DNA from: Chlorokybus atmophyticus
Taxonomy: Eukaryota; Streptophyta; Chlorokybophyceae; Chlorokybales; Chlorokybaceae
DNA: 64,000 nucleotides
Reading direction: 5' to 3'
NCBI GenBank assembly: GCA_009103225.1
Contig: RHPI01002069.1
Location: 1,729,601-1,793,600, forward strand
Of this stretch, positions 58,171 to 64,000 are shown piece by piece. Both the position numbers and the translations under genes were made by a program. The number at the start of each line of letters is the position of its first letter. The stretch's first letter is position 1. Below the pieces are notes generated by a model, which was not told the DNA's origin, did not search any database, and saw nothing but the letters and a program-made list of their open reading frames with translations.

Positions 58171-60575
58171 ATATGAACAGTGCAAGCAATTGTCCAGCTG
58201 TCACAGTCGCGACAGCATAGGCGTACACTCGCCAGGGCACCTTGCGCAAGTTGTAAAGTTCTCCAACAAGTGTTGAGACTGTGCTCAAGTTCCCCAGCAC
58301 TCCCTGTGCAACAGCCTTTTCCCATAAGGTTTGCCTGCTGGCTGCTGTGTCATACACGCCATGCACCGCAACCGGCCGGAGTGAAATTGCGGCGTAAGTA
58401 GCGGAGGCACTGGCGTTGGCGAGGAATGTGCCGAGAGGGAACCACCTAGCGGGACCCCATTCGCGTGTGTTGAGCACTGATAGCCACCAGCGCAGCCACA
58501 CACCGGTCGGCCCAATGGCACACGACAACCACAACGCCTTGCGTGTGGGTGATGAGTCCTTCACAGCACCAACTAGGGCTGCAAGCAACATGAAGAAAAC
58601 TGCTGCAAATGCCATGAGACGCAGCATTTGGCGTTGGTATGGATCCTTCCTTCGCACCATCAACCAGGGTGCACAGCGACCCGCAGCATTGATATGCAAA
58701 AGCGCTTTTGCAACGTGCACGCCAACTACCAGTGACATGATGCACAACTCATATCCTAGCAGCACAGCAACGAAGCCCTTGAGTACCAACCCGGCTGCAA
58801 ACATGCGCGCCACCTGCAGTGCCGTTAACACACAGTGTAAACAACACCTGCATTCATGACCTACTGTTGATGTTGGGGTGGAAGACTAGCAAATGCACCT
58901 GGGGTGAACGACTAGCAAATGCACCTGTTGGTTCCATCCAGAGTACGTTGTGATTGAGCCCAGCAGCCCAGTTGTCAATCCCAGCAGCAAGTGCTCAGAA
59001 ACTGCTCCTATGTGCTTCTTGAGCGTGACGCCCAATACGCCCATCAAGAACGATCCCAGCATGTTCTCGGGCAGGTCCGTGAAAAGCGGGGACCATGGTG
59101 ACGTGATCCCGGCATGGTCAGGGCCAAACAGTTTGGAGATGCCATACCTGAACAAGGCAACTTGTCACATAAGCTGCAAAGTGTGCCAATGAGCTTGGCC
59201 CTACGGCTGGTATGCGTGCTGCTACTTGCAGCTACTTGCAGCTACATGTGTTGTATTAATGTCACATACATACACTGCGGAGACGCGGATGTTCACATCA
59301 GACCAACCTTATCAATACGCCAACAAAGGAAAAGACCGCCAAGTGCGATAGTAGAGACAACTGTTTCAACACGTGAGGTAGTGCTTGGCCAGTGGGCAAG
59401 GTGATTGCGTCATCTTCCGGTATGGCAACCTGTTGACAGTGGTAGATAATATATACTGCTGGTGTTTGAGTGCTGCTTGGTGCATGCAAGAGCCTGTACA
59501 AGGTGTATACTCACTGTGACACACCCAACCTTACCACTCCGTTAGGTACAGCGTCAGCAGGATGAGGTTCATTCCGTTCCAGCGTTCCTCCTTGATTGCT
59601 AATTTACAATTTGCTTCAATGATGCACTACACGCATGTTGCCGCGTGTAGCCTGCATGGAAAAAAGACACAAAGCCGCACCCAGTCATTGCAGTCTCAGA
59701 CAAGGCGACTTTCTGTCAACTGATGCTTCTGCGTTGATGCAATAGGCTTCTCATCACGTGTTTATGCGGCACCATGGCATGGAGCGTAGCAACCTAGCGA
59801 GTGCATGATGCTTGCATGCGGCGCGATGCACGCACTCACGATAATAACCTTCGTACCGCAGATACCTACGTACTAAGCAGTATGGTGTCAGGCGACTTGA
59901 CTCAACTTGAGTCAAGTAACTTGAGCCACAGACAACTTCAAACTGTTCATGACTAGTGCTCATGGCCTACCATCAGCCTGAATGGTCAGCATACATCGCC
60001 TTCAATGCCGATAAAATCAGCAAGTAGGCGATTAGGCATAACAAGCAACACGCGTCAACACCTGCTGACAATGTCAATGGACACTCTCGCCGCCACCACC
60101 TCCACCGTCGCCACGTCGGCTGCAGCAATGCAGTAGCTTGCACAAAAGCTGTGGGTTCTTTCATAAACGTGAGCAGAGAGCATTAGTTATGAATCACGTG
60201 CGTTACGGCCCAGTGCGTGCAGGCCAAAGGAAAGGCGAGCCACGAACGTTGTTTGTCAGTACGTAAGCCGTAACGTCCGCAACAGCAGGTTTTTTATGGA
60301 TGCACTTGACGATGCTGTTGATACCTGCTGCCAGCTGGCAAGCACGGCGAAAGTGACGCGGGTGTTGTTTTGATGGCTGGCGTTTGCGGCGTTGGTGTCG
60401 GCGGTGTGGTAGGCCCAAATGACGTTGCCGGTAGCAGTGTGGTGCTTGGGTAGCGTTGCTCGGTGACCTCAATCGCAAGGGGTGCTGCATTGCTGACCAC
60501 GAGCTTCTGTTGGCTGCGAATGCTTTGAGGTTGAAAAGTGACGCGGCAGCATTTGCTGTGTCCAGCTGCCAGCAT
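58109..60575 (-). CDS. FEX: Fluoride exporter FEX (fused double CrcB/Fluc)
   Basis: Five exons join to about 454 aa: 60325-60575, 59535-59598, 59308-59429, 58925-59147, 58109-58813. FEX proteins are plasma-membrane fluoride channels made of two fused CrcB domains. Domain 1 shows ENMLGSFLMGVLG and LTTGLLGSITTYSGW; domain 2 shows FPLGTFLANASASATYAA and QGVLGNLSTVSTLVGE. The hydrophobic segments between fit four helices per half. The N-terminal ~110 residues are Pro/Thr-rich and disordered; the Met at 60575 is chosen because the splice from 60325 to 59598 is in phase 2 at both sides, but an upstream exon on the same strand (frame from 60816) cannot be excluded. The donor at 58924 is duplicated 26 bp downstream (see findings). 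Convergent with YRDC. Confidence 0.88.
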
Positions 60576-60828
60576 CACTCACTACCGCTGAATTGAGATT
60601 GGTGCATTGCGCACTTGCTGCTTGCTGCGTGGTTTGGTACATTGCGAGCTGTATTGTGCTGCTGGTTACTGTTGCAGCTGCGGTGAGGCGGAGCAGCTGG
60701 GTTGTTTTGGTTTGGGTTGTACTGCTTGATGGGACGGCTGGTGTTGCTGGAGAGGTGGTCGCCTTGGGTGGTTCGGCAGCATTCAGTCTAGCTGGACAAC
60801 TGCTCAGCTGAGCCATTTGACGTTCAGC
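60576..60828. promoter_or_regulatory. Putative bidirectional promoter, FEX / cis-prenyltransferase
   Basis: The proposed start codons are 253 bp apart and divergent. The interval is also open on the minus strand (60593-60816), so part of it may be FEX 5' UTR or an extra coding exon. No TATA box was seen. Confidence 0.45.
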
Positions 60829-62999
60829 ATGGCTGAGCGCACAGGCGCGGAGTCAGCGCCCACCTCGACGTCGTCAGCGCTGGTGGCCTTTGCGGCGGGG
60901 CTGAGCCCCCGCTCGACCGCCTCCGCCGCCTGGATGGGGGGAGCAGCGGCGGCCATGGCCAAGGCGCTGGGCCGCCTGGCTGGGGCTGCTATGCCCGACG
61001 TGGTCAGACTGGGGAAGAGATCGCTGGAGTCCTCCTCCGTGATGGCGACGGTGGTTGCAGCCAAAGCGCGTCTGTGGTTCCGCCAACAGGCCATCCGCGT
61101 GCTCAGCGCCGGCCCTGTCCCTCGCCATGTTAGTATCATCATGGACGGCAACCGGCGGTATGCTGAGAAGCACGCTATGGATCGCCAGCAGGGCCATGCT
61201 CAGGGCTACGGCAAAATGCTTGAGGTGAGTGTATGACTGCTCGTTGCTAGTTTGTGCAGACTAGAACAGCAGAGTGAACTGCAAATCATGTGCATGGTGT
61301 ATGACGGCTGGCTGCTGCCTATCATATTCGCATTTTTGCACTGCGCGCATTGTGGTTCAGTTGCATGAATTTGACCTTGTCGTCCTTCCGCTTCTGCTGC
61401 ACATGTGGATTCTATCTGTGAGGCGACAATGTGTGTTGGATCGTACCCTGACACAATATACCAGCAACCACTGTGACGAGTAAATGCAAAGTTTGCACCT
61501 CTCACTGACAGTCCTCACAACAGGCGCTACAGTGGTGCCTGGATCTAGGAGTCAAGTGTGTGACAGTATACGCCTTCTCCATTGACAACTTCAAGCGCTC
61601 CAAAGCTGAAGTGGATGCTTTGATGGACCTTGCTGAGCAGAAGCTTGCGGAACTTCTACAGGTGTGTTTGTGTGTGATGTGGCCCAACATGATAGCCCTA
61701 GGCTCTTTCTCTCACGCAATGCCGACAGGATGCCTTGCAATACAGATGAAGCACAGAAAAATGATGCCGGTTCAGTTTTGGCGCTCAAACACTCTTCATC
61801 ATATGCACTGCTGATTTTGAACACTGACTGCCAGGAGATTGTGTTACTGGAAAAGCATGGTGTGGCAATCCGTGTCCTTGGCAACCTTTCCATGCTGCCG
61901 CCAAAAGTGCAACGTGCAGCCGCTCGTGCTATGTATGCCACAGCCCACCACAAGGGTGCCGTCCTTAACATCTGCTTGGCTTACACGGCCCGCAATGAGA
62001 TGACGGCTGCAGCCGTTGCTCTACAGGATGCTGTGCGATCAGGGTACGCTGTATTGTTTACTGCTTCCATCGTTTTGTAACTGGAATTGGTGCAAATCAA
62101 TGGACTTGTGTGTTGCAATGTGCTGACTGCATGCTGATCTTTGCAGAGTTTTGCTGCAAAGCGACATCAGTGAGCAGCTCTTTGAGCGATGCTTGTACAC
62201 GGATGACTGTCCACCAGTAGATTTGCTGATACGAACGTCGGGAGAGACGCGGCTGAGTGACTTTCTGCTGTGGCAAAGCTCGCAGTCCTGCCTTGCATTC
62301 TTGACCGTGCTGTGGCCGGACTTTTCCTTCAGACATCTGGTGATGGCAATTGTCCAGTTCCAGCTGGCTGCACTGCAGCTGAGGGGCACTGCCAGTTTCA
62401 AGGGTGACAGTCAATTGGTCACAGCTAAAATGCAGCAGTTTGACAAAGCAGCTGAGGAAGCCTTGGCCATTGTACCTGCGAGCGATGCATCCGATGCAAG
62501 TTCCGTTTCTGGCAATGAGGAGCAGATAGTCCAGAACAGCAGCAGCGGCAGTCTCATTAGCAGCTCACCTGCCAACAGCTGCCAGTGCGGCAACCCCCGT
62601 TGCAACGAAGGCTACATAGTCAGCAGTCAGGCGCACACTGAGCAACACTGTCCCTGCCCAGAGTGTGCGCAGCAGATCCAGCAGGCACCCTACTACCCTT
62701 CTTATGCTTCTTACCCATATCCCGACAGCCAAGGCTACGTGTATGGCTATGCCAGCAACGCAGGCTACAATCCGCAAGGCAGGTACTACGACCGCTCACA
62801 CAGCGCCCAGTTCCAGTACCAGTATCCAGCGGGAAAGTCGTCTGCAACTGCAGGAACTTGCTGCCACGCATGCGATGCGGCAGATGTGAGGACTGCCAAC
62901 TTTGTCAAGAGCAGGCAGGAGAGCTACATGGGCAGGCTGGCACGCATTATGTCCTTCAAAAGCGCTGAACCACTTGCTCCAGGTGCTACCGCTCCTTGA
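60829..62999 (+). CDS. cis-Prenyltransferase (dehydrodolichyl/undecaprenyl diphosphate synthase) with long tail
   Basis: Four exons join to 531 aa: 60829-61224, 61524-61661, 61835-62043, 62147-62999. The enzyme extends farnesyl diphosphate with cis-isoprene units to make polyprenyl diphosphate, the precursor of dolichol. Residues 1 to ~95 form an Ala-rich leader with a possible membrane or targeting helix. The catalytic domain starts [13 protein letters not shown] (Asp106 is the expected catalytic Asp), continues [13 protein letters not shown] and [12 protein letters not shown], and closes with [18 protein letters not shown] (~275-291), which binds diphosphate. Homologues end shortly after about residue 345; here ~185 residues follow. 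They are Ser-rich and then carry Cys clusters ([19 protein letters not shown]) and a Tyr/Pro/Gln-rich section ([20 protein letters not shown]). The tail lies in the same exon as the domain end, so it is not an annotation join. Confidence 0.92.
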
Positions 63000-64000
63000 G
63001 GGTGCTATGGTTGCACATTTTCCCTGGGCAACTTGCTGCAAACATGGCCGGTGGCAGTTCTTTGCTCCCCTTGTGTGTGGTGTGTACAGTAGCAGAGTTT
63101 AAGTTCCGTTTCCATGTGTATTCCATGTTGAACCGTGTATTCTTTTCGCCCATTCTTTGTGGCAGTTTGTGCCAGTCGCTTTGAGTTAGAACGTAGGGTT
63201 AGTGTCCTGCAGCTTTGTTTGTGGCAGAGCAGCCGAGGCTTTGAATTGTTTCTCCCTTACCCTGTATAGTGGTTAGTTGCTAGTTCAATTAGCTGGAATT
63301 GTCGTGCTTCTAGCAACAAAGACCCATCCATGTCTTCGGTTGTTGTGTCCATCACATAGCTAGCATGCAACCTTGCAACTGCAGCAGACATCACTTAAAA
63401 GATGCCGACAATTAGTTTCATTATGTGTATGATGCTGCAAACACGCTAACTGGTAGCGACCATGTCCTGAGGTCGCACTACGCACAGTTCCCAACGGCTC
63501 CTGCACTTGGCATTGGCTGCACGACAATTCCCTAATCCCCTGCACACGAAGCACCGGTCTAGCATGGACTGCATAAGACCTGATACATCAGTGACGCCGC
63601 CATTGCTGGCGGCCATTTGCAAAGCACTGCAAGCGTCCTCGCCCTCCGCCCCTGTCTAACCTGCCTGCTGCTGCTGCTGCACTGAGTCCATTGTCTGTCT
63701 CTACCTGCTAAACCTCCTTCCCTACCAGTACGGCCTGTTGCACAGGTCCTTGCCCAAACTCCTGCCTGCCTGCTTGCTACCCGACCTCCGCCCCATTGCA
63801 TAGCACTAAGTTACTACACATAGCTAGTGGCATCCCCCCTTGTATTTAATGTGCCATGCCTTTACCTGTGCCCGTGCACTGCGATTGTGTGCATGCTGCG
63901 TGTGAATGTGTGCCATTTGCCTGCTACCGGAAAGACTATACACCTTAACATGTGTGCGTTGTGTCTAAACTGCAACTGACGGTAGTGTTGCTGAATGTTA
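63000..64000. other. 3' flank, no gene seen
   Basis: It contains the cis-prenyltransferase 3' UTR and non-coding DNA. The minus frames at 63360-63554 and 63559-63801 have no recognisable motif. Confidence 0.6.

Noticed and set aside
60593-60811. 72-codon hydrophobic plus frame before the cis-prenyltransferase
   Set aside because: It ends just before the true start and lies in the divergent promoter; the hydrophobicity comes from gtt/gct-rich DNA. The opposite frame may be FEX 5' sequence but could not be spliced in phase.

Overview
The window is nuclear DNA of an intron-rich photosynthetic eukaryote. Genes have many short exons separated by introns of roughly 60-800 nt with GT donors, and acceptors that mostly end in gcag. 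I resolved ten protein-coding genes, nearly all by splicing exons so that reading frame and family motifs agree across every junction. The beta-ureidopropionase reads like the plant PYD3 protein, the YrdC protein resembles the plant plastid/mitochondrial form, and an 11S-globulin-like bicupin is present. This suggests the green lineage, perhaps a deep streptophyte alga, but the species cannot be fixed from sequence alone. Three runs of N mark scaffold gaps (12231-12343, 31533, 44745-45037).

Layout. 1-4183: mostly non-coding and partly AT-rich. 4184-9407 (+): 21-exon secreted glucose/sorbosone-dehydrogenase-type beta-propeller with a PKD domain and two malectin domains. 9921-14996 (-): 16-exon coiled-coil protein, not securely recognised. 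15000-23368: AT-rich, gene-poor DNA with a decayed Penelope-like reverse transcriptase (19378-20817, -), microsatellites and hairpins. 23369-26054 (-): PYD3. 26165-27250: non-coding element with inverted termini just upstream of PYD3. 28477-30478 (+): secreted bicupin. 31705-33946 (-): RRS1. 34311-36653 (+): CNOT9, with one unresolved stretch. 38349-45609 (-): NUP214. 46296-48260 (+): SEC22. 48767-53213: LTR-retroelement-like unit with direct terminal repeats and no coding capacity. 55850-57150 (+): YrdC. 58109-60575 (-): FEX fluoride exporter. 60829-62999 (+): cis-prenyltransferase.

Where functions are clear they are mainly housekeeping: pyrimidine catabolism (PYD3), ribosome biogenesis (RRS1), mRNA decay (CNOT9), nuclear export (NUP214), ER-Golgi fusion (SEC22), tRNA modification (YrdC), fluoride resistance (FEX) and polyprenol synthesis (cis-prenyltransferase). 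Three pairs are divergent and share short 5' regions: RRS1/CNOT9, NUP214/SEC22 and FEX/cis-prenyltransferase. I see no operon-like or defence-like cluster. The most unusual items are the dehydrogenase-PKD-malectin protein, the Cys/Tyr-rich tail on the cis-prenyltransferase, local duplications touching FEX and NUP214, in-frame retainable introns, GC-AG introns, and several long perfect hairpins between genes.
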